Source of the DNA: Halogranum rubrum
GTDB lineage: Archaea > Halobacteriota > Halobacteria > Halobacteriales > Haloferacaceae
Direction: 5' to 3'
Length of the DNA: 64,000 bases
NCBI RefSeq assembly: GCF_900114455.1
Contig: NZ_FOTC01000001.1
Span: 372,001-436,000 of the forward strand
Shown here piece by piece: positions 8,908 to 16,410 of the stretch. A program made the position numbers and the translations under genes. The first letter of the stretch is position 1. Each line of letters starts with the position of its first letter. The notes under the pieces are model-generated. The model saw nothing but the letters and a program-made list of their open reading frames with translations. It made no database searches and was not told the DNA's origin.

Positions 8908-9794
8908 GCCAACAGCAACCTACTCAAAGCGACACAGGCACGGAGACGCAGACAGACCTCTCTGCGGAGAATCTCCGCGATGAACTGCAACTGCTTCAGG
9001 CCGAAAACAGCCGTCTTCGCGAACAGTACGTGAGGGCACGGCGCACTAGCTATCGGCGAAGTGCACTCGGCCTCGGTGCGATCGGAGCGGTTGCTGCAGC
9101 CGGTGCACTACTGTTCCCTGCCGCACAGACCGTCTTGTTCGCATTGGCAGGGATCGGCCTCTTTGCGGGGGTGTTAACGTACTATCTCACCCCGGAGCGA
9201 TTTATCGCAGCTGACGTTGGTGAGCGCATCTATCGAGCGCTTATGCGCAACGAAACGGCACTGATTCGTGAGCTTGGGTTGTCCGATACCCGCCTATATG
9301 TTTCACACGAGACAGAGACTGCTCGGCTGTTTATTCCCCAGCATGCAGAGTACGACATTCCCTCAGCTGATGCTCTCATGTCGACGCTCGTCATCACCGA
9401 AAACGAACGCGAGCGTGGCGTTGCGCTCACCCCAACCGGGCAGACGCTTTTCAACGAGTTCGAGCGAACCGTTTCTGGCCCCCTGGGATCAACACCCAGT
9501 GAGGTCAGCACGCAACTCACTGACGCACTCGTGAACGTCTTCGAGCTAGTTGATACGGCAACCGCAGACGTGGATCGCGAAGCGGGCCGGGCGACGGTGG
9601 CTGTGACTAACAGTGCCTATGAACTCGATAGCGGCGTCGACCATCCGGTTGGGTCGTTCCTTGCTGTTGGACTTGCAGTCGGGTTGGAAACTCCCATTGG
9701 GACTGAAGTAACACACAACCCAGAGGACACTACCAGTGCTGATTTCCGTGTCACATGCCGATGGAAGCCTGAAGCATCAGCCGATCAGAATTAA
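8904..9794 (+). CDS. Haloarchaeal coiled-coil membrane protein, last gene of DUF58 operon
   Basis: This is a 296-residue protein starting MSQQQPTQSDTG. Residues about 20-45 form a short coiled coil (LRDELQLLQAENSRLREQYV). Two adjacent membrane helices follow (about 53-100), then a soluble C-terminal domain of about 190 residues beginning TPERFIAADVGERIYRAL. The layout resembles conserved haloarchaeal proteins found beside DUF58 genes; no enzymatic motif is visible. The ATG overlaps the upstream stop by four bases. Confidence 0.8.
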   Translation: MSQQQPTQSDTGTETQTDLSAENLRDELQLLQAENSRLREQYVRARRTSYRRSALGLGAIGAVAAAGALLFPAAQTVLFALAGIGLFAGVLTYYLTPERFIAADVGERIYRALMRNETALIRELGLSDTRLYVSHETETARLFIPQHAEYDIPSADALMSTLVITENERERGVALTPTGQTLFNEFERTVSGPLGSTPSEVSTQLTDALVNVFELVDTATADVDREAGRATVAVTNSAYELDSGVDHPVGSFLAVGLAVGLETPIGTEVTHNPEDTTSADFRVTCRWKPEASADQN

Positions 9795-9847
9795 GAACGG
9801 TGAAGACCGTGGCTCGGGCGGTGACCGCCACGAACATGGGGTGCCCG

Positions 9848-10294
9848 CTAGGCTCCGTCGATCTCCTCGGCCAACCCGACGATGATGCCTTCGGGGCCGC
9901 GCACGAAGCAGAGGCGGTACACGTCTTCGTACTGGGCGACTTCGCCTACGAGTTCGGCTTCGTGAGAGTCGAGGCGGTCGAGGACTTCGTCGATGTTATC
10001 GACGGTGAACATGATACGGCGTATCCCCAGCGTGTTCACTGCCTGTCTCTCAAATCCATCGCAGGTGGCTTTGGGCGTGACGAACTTCGAGAGCTCGACG
10101 CGGCTGTGGCCATCGGGGGTCCGCATCATGACGATATTGCTCTGGACGTTCTCGAGGCCCACGACGCGATCCACCCACTCTCCCTCGACGCGTGTCTCGC
10201 CCTCCAACTCCATGCCGAGATCCGTAAAAAACGCCTTCACAGTTTCGAGGTCCTCGACCACGATGAGGACGTTGTCCATTCGCTTGATCGCCAT
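9848..10294 (-). CDS. VOC (glyoxalase/dioxygenase) superfamily protein
   Basis: This is a 148-residue protein with two beta-alpha-beta-beta-beta halves. The first starts AIKRMDNVLIVVEDLETVKAFF and the second starts near RRIMFTVDNIDEVLDRL. Candidate metal ligands include Glu and His residues, with the C-terminal FVRGPEGIIVGLAEE strand typical of lactoylglutathione-lyase-like proteins. The substrate cannot be told. It sits between the DUF58 operon and moxR but has its own spacing and slightly more GC-rich codons, so it may be unrelated to them. A long open frame on the other strand here is only its shadow. Confidence 0.85.
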   Translation of the reverse strand: MAIKRMDNVLIVVEDLETVKAFFTDLGMELEGETRVEGEWVDRVVGLENVQSNIVMMRTPDGHSRVELSKFVTPKATCDGFERQAVNTLGIRRIMFTVDNIDEVLDRLDSHEAELVGEVAQYEDVYRLCFVRGPEGIIVGLAEEIDGA

Positions 10295-10368
10295 AGTCCG
10301 AGAAAAATAGGTGCGGGATGCGAAAATAGGCTTCGCTGGCGGGGAGTTTCATCGCAATCTTAGATCGA

Positions 10369-10397
10369 CCCCGGCTAAGTCGAGCGGGGCTTTTTTT
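10369..10397 (+). terminator. Stem-loop followed by T-run
   Basis: CCCCG at 10369-10373 pairs with CGGGG at 10385-10389 and is followed by seven T. The T-run is on the plus strand, although both flanking genes are on the minus strand. It could stop read-through from the 6974-9794 operon, which would run antisense to the VOC gene. Confidence 0.4.
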
Positions 10398-10453
10398 GTA
10401 CACCCGTGAACTGATCGGAGGCACCTCGATTCTTCTGTGTGGTCTGTGAGGCA

Positions 10454-11428
10454 CTACCCGACTGTCGCTTCATCAGCATCGAGGTCCTGTTGTGGGATTG
10501 AGACGCTCCCAAGAATCTCGTTGACGATTTCTTTCCGTGAACGGCCACTGAGCTCCGCTTCGGTCCCAAGAATCAACCGATGGATAAGGACGTTTGGTGC
10601 CAGTGCTTTGACGTCATCCGGAGTAACGAAGTCACGACCACGAATCGCTGCCCGTGCTTTACCGGCGTTCAAGAACGCGAGTGACGCACGCGGCGAGGCA
10701 CCGTGTTCGACAGCTTCAGACTCTCGCGTCGCGGCGACGAGATCCAAGATGTACTCGTGGACCTTCTCGTCGACGTAAATCTCGTTAACGACCTCTCGTG
10801 CAGCGAGGAGGTCACCGGCCGTGACGACGCGTTCAATCGAATTGGGGCCAAGCGCTGGACTTGAATCGAATCGCTTGAGCATCTCTTTTTCTTCGGCACG
10901 CTGGGGAAGATCAACGACGTACTTGAGCTGGAAGCGGTCGCGTTGTGCTTCCGGCAGCTCGAACGTCCCTTCCTGCTCAATCGGGTTCTGCGTTGCAACG
11001 ACCATAAATGGCTTCGGGAGTTCCAGCGTATCTCCCTCGATCGTCACGTTCCCTTCCTGCATCGCCTCCAGCAGTGCACTCTGTGTCTTCGGCGTCGCCC
11101 GATTAATCTCGTCAGCTAAGACGAGGTTCGCGAAAACCGGGCCGCGTTGTAGTTCGAACTCGCCGAGATTCTCTCGATAGATGTGTGTTCCCGTAATGTC
11201 TGCAGGGAGCACGTCAGGCGTCATTTGGATACGTTGGTACTGGAGCCCGGTACTTCGTGCAAAGAGAGTCGCGATTGTCGTCTTCGCGACCCCCGGAACG
11301 CCTTCGAGCAAAGTGTGCCCACCAGTAAGCATAGAGATAGTCAGCCCTTCTATGATGTCTTCGTTGCCGATGAGGACCGTGCCAGCCTCTGCACGGATGG
11401 CCTCGAAGACTTCTTGGGGAGAACTCAT
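10454..11428 (-). CDS. MoxR family AAA+ ATPase
   Basis: This 324-residue protein has the length typical of the MoxR family. Walker A is GVPGVAKTT (about residues 44-52), Walker B is LVLADEINRA (about 104-113) and the sensor-1 region is VVATQNPIEQEGT. A C-terminal AAA lid ends LSGRSRKEIVNEIL. MoxR ATPases act as chaperones that insert cofactors or remodel complexes, usually with DUF58 partners. It is the last gene of a minus-strand run with the 91-residue membrane protein and DUF4350, and DUF58 lies about 2 kb away on the other strand. Confidence 0.93.
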   Translation of the reverse strand: MSSPQEVFEAIRAEAGTVLIGNEDIIEGLTISMLTGGHTLLEGVPGVAKTTIATLFARSTGLQYQRIQMTPDVLPADITGTHIYRENLGEFELQRGPVFANLVLADEINRATPKTQSALLEAMQEGNVTIEGDTLELPKPFMVVATQNPIEQEGTFELPEAQRDRFQLKYVVDLPQRAEEKEMLKRFDSSPALGPNSIERVVTAGDLLAAREVVNEIYVDEKVHEYILDLVAATRESEAVEHGASPRASLAFLNAGKARAAIRGRDFVTPDDVKALAPNVLIHRLILGTEAELSGRSRKEIVNEILGSVSIPQQDLDADEATVG

Positions 11429-11501
11429 TATTCGATTGCTCTGTCTACTGGACTAAAACACCTGCCATTCGCTATATCTGCGCGACATGTCGTCTTAAAT
11501 C

Positions 11502-12437
11502 TCAATCGTCTGGTTTAGCGCCGAACAGGTGCCGCACTCGTTGCGGTGGGCGAAGCCACACGATAATTGCTCCCAGACCCAGTGCGCCGAGAAGTACCTG
11601 TAAGAGCGGCGACTCACGGACAGTCAAGAGCCCGACAGCGAGTGGTGGCTGTTTGCCTGCATGTGAGTAATCCAGAAGGACACGCTCGTGTGCCCCAAAA
11701 AGATTCTGTGTGAACTGTTGATTTCCTGGGCGCTCAAGCATCGCATTGATGAACAGACTCGGGTCGCTGACGACGACAACGCGACCGTCGCCAACAGATT
11801 CTGTCGTGACGACAGGGTACTGTTGTAGCGATTCACTATCGTCCAGCTGCTCGTTGCGGTTAGCGTCAAGATACGAGAATTCCGAAGAGCGAACGAGGAC
11901 GTCTGCACCGTTCGGTTCAACAACCGTCCCGTGATTAATTGTGAGCTGACTCACGTTTGCCGTCAGTGAGTCGTTCGTTACGTTCGTCGCAATAGGCATC
12001 GCGGGAGATCGGTAGCTGTTGCGTTCATCACGGAGGGGTTGTCCTGTGACAGACGCGCTCGCACCGACTGTAGCCAACAAGTCGTTACTATGTGTACCAT
12101 AGTCCTCGGCGACGACGAGTGTTCCACCAGATTCGACAAACTGCTGGACGCGCTGCGTGTCCGTCGCGTTGTACCGTGTCTCGGGTGAGAGGACGACCGC
12201 TACTGTGCGGTTTGCGTCGGCTGTCTCGTATGCTGTCGTATTGAGTGCGATTTCGCTTTCAGTCCCAACTGCGTCTGCCTCTGCTTGGAGTCCGGAAGCG
12301 CCGTCCCACGCACTGTTGTACACACCGAACGCTGCTGTCGAAGTACTTGCCGCGACGATGATAGCAAGCGCGACAACGCCAATAAGCGAGACGAGTAGAA
12401 GGCGTGGATAGTCGTTCCGCAGTGAGCGCCAGTCCAT
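11502..12437 (-). CDS. DUF4350 domain-containing membrane protein
   Basis: This is a 311-residue protein from the ATG at 12437 (MDWRSLRNDYPRLLLV). An earlier in-frame codon would read through the upstream gene. It has an N-terminal signal-anchor helix, an extracellular DUF4350 domain with the VESGGTLVVAEDYG motif (about residue 115) and a GRVVVVSDPSLFINAML strand. A C-terminal helix (LLQVLLGALGLGAIIVWL) and a short basic tail follow. DUF4350 resembles class I glutamine-amidotransferase-like folds that may bind sugars. The start is one base after the stop of the 91-residue gene. DUF4350 genes regularly accompany moxR and DUF58. Confidence 0.88.
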   Translation of the reverse strand: MDWRSLRNDYPRLLLVSLIGVVALAIIVAASTSTAAFGVYNSAWDGASGLQAEADAVGTESEIALNTTAYETADANRTVAVVLSPETRYNATDTQRVQQFVESGGTLVVAEDYGTHSNDLLATVGASASVTGQPLRDERNSYRSPAMPIATNVTNDSLTANVSQLTINHGTVVEPNGADVLVRSSEFSYLDANRNEQLDDSESLQQYPVVTTESVGDGRVVVVSDPSLFINAMLERPGNQQFTQNLFGAHERVLLDYSHAGKQPPLAVGLLTVRESPLLQVLLGALGLGAIIVWLRPPQRVRHLFGAKPDD

Positions 12438-12438
12438 C

Positions 12439-12714
12439 TCAGAGCACCCCTTCTGGCAGTATTTCGAGGATGCGTCGGACGACGATATAGCCAAACACGG
12501 CTAAACCGAGACCGATAATCCACTTGAGTCGGGCTCGCCATGTCGGTGTCACGCTGAACGGGGCTGTCAGTTCGACGACGACGAGAAAGCCGATTAAACA
12601 GACGACGAAGAACAGCTCGAGAGTGAGTGCGTCGAGCAGTGCAAGCACAAGGAGTGCTGCAGTCATCCACGCAACCTGTGCGCGGATGAACCGCTCTCGA
12701 CGCGTCGTAACCAT
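12439..12714 (-). CDS. Small two- or three-helix membrane protein, first gene of moxR operon
   Basis: This 91-residue protein (MVTTRRERFIRAQVAWM) has two strong hydrophobic segments (about 15-50) and a third near residue 70 (WIIGLGLAVFGYIVV). The next gene starts one base after its stop, so it is co-transcribed with DUF4350 and moxR. No domain name is recognised; its constant place in this kind of cluster would suggest a membrane subunit. Confidence 0.75.
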   Translation of the reverse strand: MVTTRRERFIRAQVAWMTAALLVLALLDALTLELFFVVCLIGFLVVVELTAPFSVTPTWRARLKWIIGLGLAVFGYIVVRRILEILPEGVL

Positions 12715-12780
12715 GACGAGTAGTCAGAGATGTGGGCTTACTAAGCTACCGGACTGTCGTCGAAATCAAAGAGTGACGCC

Positions 12781-13197
12781 TCAGTTCAACGACGAGTTAG
12801 TCGGACCTTCGACGTACGTGATAATTTCTTCAATTGTCACAGAGCCAGTCGTCGAGAGATAGTAGCCTGACTGCCATACTCCTCGTTCGAAACGGGTTTC
12901 AAGATGGGGAAACTCTCCACGCAGTCGTCGTGAAGTAACTCCTTTGAGTGTCGTGAGAAACTCGTTGAGGTTGGTCGTCGGTGTCGCAGTGAACTGGAGA
13001 TACAGGTGGTCTGTAGCACCCTTCGTGAATTCGATAGTGACGTCGTATTGTGGGGCAACGGTTTCTGCCAACTCGTGGAACCGAGTAGAAACATCGTCGT
13101 CTAACAAATCTGCGTGCTGTTTCGTGATGAGTATGGCATGATACTCAAGCGAAAAGCGCAGGTGAGTGTCTGACCCGGGGGGACCTCGTTGTGACAT
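12781..13197 (-). CDS. Solo IS200/IS605-type TnpA-like protein with altered HUH motif
   Basis: This 138-residue protein is close to the usual length of Y1 transposases. The fold marks are present: LKGVTSRRLR (about residue 86) and a C-terminal helix EEIITYVEG holding the likely catalytic tyrosine. The HUH metal-binding site reads TDHLYLQF, so the second histidine is tyrosine. The N-terminus is also shorter than usual. No tnpB gene and no clear element ends flank it. It may be an inactive remnant or a co-opted single-strand DNA-binding protein. The frame itself is intact. Confidence 0.75.
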   Translation of the reverse strand: MSQRGPPGSDTHLRFSLEYHAILITKQHADLLDDDVSTRFHELAETVAPQYDVTIEFTKGATDHLYLQFTATPTTNLNEFLTTLKGVTSRRLRGEFPHLETRFERGVWQSGYYLSTTGSVTIEEIITYVEGPTNSSLN

Positions 13198-13419
13198 TCC
13201 GCCTCATACGTTCATGCTACTAGAATAAAATGTCTTCTATATTGAACTTATTACAAAATTATAGTTTTCTCAGCGTTTGCTGTGCGGGACTCACTTTGTG
13301 TAGCAGATTATCGAGAGAGAGCTGTCTCGCGATCGTGTGGTGCAGCCGATGAGGCGAGAATTGAGTCGTGAGGAGGTCAGCCGGTCAACCTCTCTTGTGG
13401 TCCGATGGAGAGACGGGTA

Positions 13420-13902
13420 TCAACAACCTCCGCCAAATTCAGGATTCATCTGTGCGGAATCGTACGTGAGGAGTCCATCATCAACTATCGAGTTATCACC
13501 ATCTTCAGGGAAAGTGAACACACCGTCAGAGGGTGTATCCCGATGGACGATTGCTGCGACAGTTAGGGGCTTGTCTGGGTACTCGTCCAGTTCGATTGGG
13601 AGACGCGAATAAGATCCTTCTGTGAGTGGGGCAGAAACACCGAGAACGGGTCCTTCAAGGATGGACGATGCATTGTGGAGCGCTACAAAGCCATCTTCTG
13701 GGAGCGTAGCTTCCGAGATGTAAACCGTGCCATTGTGTAGTGATTGATCTTCAATAGTGACTGCCGGTGCTTCTTCCGAGCTGGACGTATCTTGATCGGC
13801 AACAGCTGTGGTTGATCCAATGCCAACTGTAGCGACTACTGCGCCAAGAGTTTTGAGCGCTTGCCGTCTGGAGGGACGTATGCGAGCAGGGTCTGGTGTC
13901 AT
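13420..13902 (-). CDS. Tat-exported DUF7282-like protein
   Basis: This is a 160-residue protein. The N-terminus RPSRRQALKTLGAVVATVG is a twin-arginine signal, cut near AVADQ. The mature part has the haloarchaeal pattern VTIEDQSLHNGTVYISEATL...DGFVALHN, a small beta-domain repeated in many surface proteins (DUF7282-type), here as a single copy. The protein ends in FGGGC, with one terminal cysteine. It has no operon partner; the divergent neighbour is the GT2 gene at 14121. Its role is unknown. Confidence 0.75.
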   Translation of the reverse strand: MTPDPARIRPSRRQALKTLGAVVATVGIGSTTAVADQDTSSSEEAPAVTIEDQSLHNGTVYISEATLPEDGFVALHNASSILEGPVLGVSAPLTEGSYSRLPIELDEYPDKPLTVAAIVHRDTPSDGVFTFPEDGDNSIVDDGLLTYDSAQMNPEFGGGC

Positions 13903-14120
13903 GACGGATACAAATGTCTGCTTCTCATGTATGTACTTTTTGCCCTGGGATTATTATCACCATTTTGAGCGCTTCGAGCGCATATCTCGTCTTCAAGCGG
14001 GGTCACGCGGACAATAGCGAATATTGGAAAGAAACACCGATTCGTATACACTGATATACGACGATAAACTACGTATGAGACGTCTTCGATTAACGAGCGT
14101 TCTATCAAACTGAAATATAT

Positions 14121-14873
14121 ATGGGCTCGAATAGCACCGATACACACACATCTGACTCATTGCTCGTTCCAGAGCAGAGCTCCCGATCGCCGACACTCAG
14201 TGTCGTGTTGCCAACGTTGAACGAAGCACAAGGGATTGCCACGTGTATCACCAAAGTAAAGCGTGCAATCGCGACGCTCGGTGTCCAGGCGGAAATCATC
14301 GTGAGCGATAGCTCGAGCGACAGTACACCACGTATCGCAACTGAAATGGATGCGATTGTTGTGACACCAGATAAGCCAGGCTATGGGTCTGCGTGTCGCT
14401 ACGGGTTCGAGCGAAGCAGAGGAGACTATCTCGTGATGGGCGATGCAGATACGACCTATGACTTCGAAGAGATTCCTCCACTCGTGGACTGTGTGATGAG
14501 CGACAACGCAGACATCGTCCTTGGGAGTCGATTTGACGGAACCATCCTTCCAGGAGCGATGCCACCACTGCACAGGTATCTTGGCAATCCCTTGCTGACG
14601 AAACTCCTCACCTGCTGTTATGACCTCGAAGTCAGCGATGCACACAGTGGCCTTCGGGTTCTCTCTCGAGATGCCTATCAGACATTGCAACTCGACAGCA
14701 ATGGCATGGAGTTTGCCAGCGAGATGCTTATGGCTGCACAAGCTGAAGGGCTGCGGATTGAAGAGCTCCCAATCACCTATCATGAGCGCGTTGGTGAGGC
14801 AACACTGGAGAGTTTCTCTGATGGATGGCGTCATCTCAAGTACATCGTGAGCAATCGCTCGGAGTATCAGTGA
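14121..14873 (+). CDS. GT2 family glycosyltransferase (dolichol-phosphate sugar synthase-like)
   Basis: This is a 250-residue soluble GT-A enzyme. The nucleotide-binding start is LSVVLPTLNEAQGIATCI and the metal-binding motif is MGDADTTYDF (about residue 110). The acceptor region is SDAHSGLRVLSRDAYQTL, similar to the DPM1/AglJ group that loads sugar on polyprenyl phosphate. No C-terminal membrane helices are present. The stop codon overlaps the GTG start of the sulfatase-fold gene by four bases, so the two are almost certainly made together. An A/T-rich TATATAT abuts the ATG, so the true start could lie slightly downstream. Confidence 0.85.
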   Translation: MGSNSTDTHTSDSLLVPEQSSRSPTLSVVLPTLNEAQGIATCITKVKRAIATLGVQAEIIVSDSSSDSTPRIATEMDAIVVTPDKPGYGSACRYGFERSRGDYLVMGDADTTYDFEEIPPLVDCVMSDNADIVLGSRFDGTILPGAMPPLHRYLGNPLLTKLLTCCYDLEVSDAHSGLRVLSRDAYQTLQLDSNGMEFASEMLMAAQAEGLRIEELPITYHERVGEATLESFSDGWRHLKYIVSNRSEYQ

Positions 14874-16351
14874 CTACCCGACCGAACGTCGTCCTCCTCG
14901 TGTTGGATACCGCCCGAGCTGATTGTGTCGATACAGTTCAGCCAGCGGCTGTGACACCGAACATCGCTGCTATTGCAGAATCGGGGACTGCTTACACAGA
15001 AGCGTTCAGTAGCGCCCCATGGACAATGCCATCGCACGCGTCGCTTTTCACAGGCACCTACTCATCGACACACGGGGCCCATGCCGGTCATCGACGCCTC
15101 GGACCTGACCTCATCACACTACCAGCGGCATTCGCTGACCATGGCTATGAGACCGTCGCCGCCTCGAACAACGCGTGGATAAGCGACGCCTTCGGATTCG
15201 GTCGTGGTTTTGAGACCTTCTACCGGGGGTGGCAACTGGTTCAATCAGAGACGGATCTCGGCGAAGTCGGACTTACGAACAACGGGCGAGCGTTGTGGCT
15301 TCGGTTACTGCATCGACTGTTCGATGGGAATCCACTTACGAACACACTCAATGCAGCCTACGCCAAATTCCGGTTCAGCTCTCGAGGCGATAGCGGTGCT
15401 GCTCGAACAACTGAGTGGGTCCAAGAGTGGCTGCAGACCCGCTCACAGGATCGCCCGTTCTTCCTCTTTGGAAACTATCTGGAACCACACCTCGAGTATC
15501 AGCCGCCGAAATCCTATGCACAGCAGCATCTTCCAGACGACGTGTCATACGACGAAGCGATGGCTATCCCCCAGAATCCATGGCGCTATCTGACGAACCA
15601 ACTCTCGTTGTCCGAGCGTGACTTCGAGATTCTCCGAGGGCTCTACAAGGCAGAACTCTCCTATCTCGATTCCCACATCGGCGCACTCTGTGAGACCCTT
15701 CGCGCGACCGACCAGTGGGAGAACACACTGTTCGTCATCGTCGGTGATCACGGCGAGAATATCGGTGAACACGGATTGATGGACCACCAATACGGGCTTT
15801 TCGACACCCTCCTGCATGTCCCACTCGTCATCACGGGGGGGTCGTTTACCAACGGGGGACAACGGGATCAACTCGTCCAGTTGCTCGATGTAGTGCCGAC
15901 GCTGCTCGACGAGACAGATCTCGCTGCGCCTGCCTTGCGGGATCAACTGGCTGGGACGTCACTGCCCCACCCTTCCGAGCAAGGTCGGACGCACGTCTTT
16001 GCGGAGTACAAAGCACCCCAACCCACTCCAGAGACGATTGAACAGCGGGTTGGTGACCCACACGATGTGATGTCGACGTACGACAGAGCACTCCATGCAG
16101 TTCGGACCACCGAGCACAAACTCGTTCGAGACTCACGGGGAGAGACTGAGCTGTACGATGTGACTGACGGTGAGAGCGAACTGTCGTGTTCAAATCACCC
16201 GACGACGACGGCACAGCTTAACTCGAAACTTGAGCAGTGGCAGTCGTCGCTGGACTCTGCTGAATCGGCGACGCAGGTCAAACCTGATGAGAACACAGCA
16301 CAGATTTTAGACGCACTGGGGTATCTCCAAGTGGACTCTGACTCGAAGTGA
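14870..16351 (+). CDS. Sulfatase-fold (alkaline phosphatase superfamily) enzyme with Thr nucleophile
   Basis: This 493-residue protein starts at a GTG that overlaps the GT2 stop. Metal-site motifs are clear: VLLVLDTARADCVD near the start, VGDHGENIGEHG near residue 295 and a downstream DTLLHVPL segment. The position of the modified Cys/Ser of true sulfatases is Thr52 in APWTMPSHASLFTG. The enzyme may therefore use threonine directly, as phospho- and phosphoglycerol transferases do, rather than hydrolyse sulfate esters. No signal peptide or membrane helix was seen. It is coupled to a glycosyltransferase, so glycan modification is likely. Confidence 0.85.
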   Translation: MTTRPNVVLLVLDTARADCVDTVQPAAVTPNIAAIAESGTAYTEAFSSAPWTMPSHASLFTGTYSSTHGAHAGHRRLGPDLITLPAAFADHGYETVAASNNAWISDAFGFGRGFETFYRGWQLVQSETDLGEVGLTNNGRALWLRLLHRLFDGNPLTNTLNAAYAKFRFSSRGDSGAARTTEWVQEWLQTRSQDRPFFLFGNYLEPHLEYQPPKSYAQQHLPDDVSYDEAMAIPQNPWRYLTNQLSLSERDFEILRGLYKAELSYLDSHIGALCETLRATDQWENTLFVIVGDHGENIGEHGLMDHQYGLFDTLLHVPLVITGGSFTNGGQRDQLVQLLDVVPTLLDETDLAAPALRDQLAGTSLPHPSEQGRTHVFAEYKAPQPTPETIEQRVGDPHDVMSTYDRALHAVRTTEHKLVRDSRGETELYDVTDGESELSCSNHPTTTAQLNSKLEQWQSSLDSAESATQVKPDENTAQILDALGYLQVDSDSK

Positions 16352-16410
16352 TCCGTTCGCAGGGACAACTATTTCGTAGATACGCGATTCTGCTAAAATA
16401 ACGAGACAGT

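Noticed and set aside
9800-10363. Open frame of 187 codons on the plus strand
   Set aside because: It is antisense to the VOC gene, whose two-half fold is clear on the minus strand.
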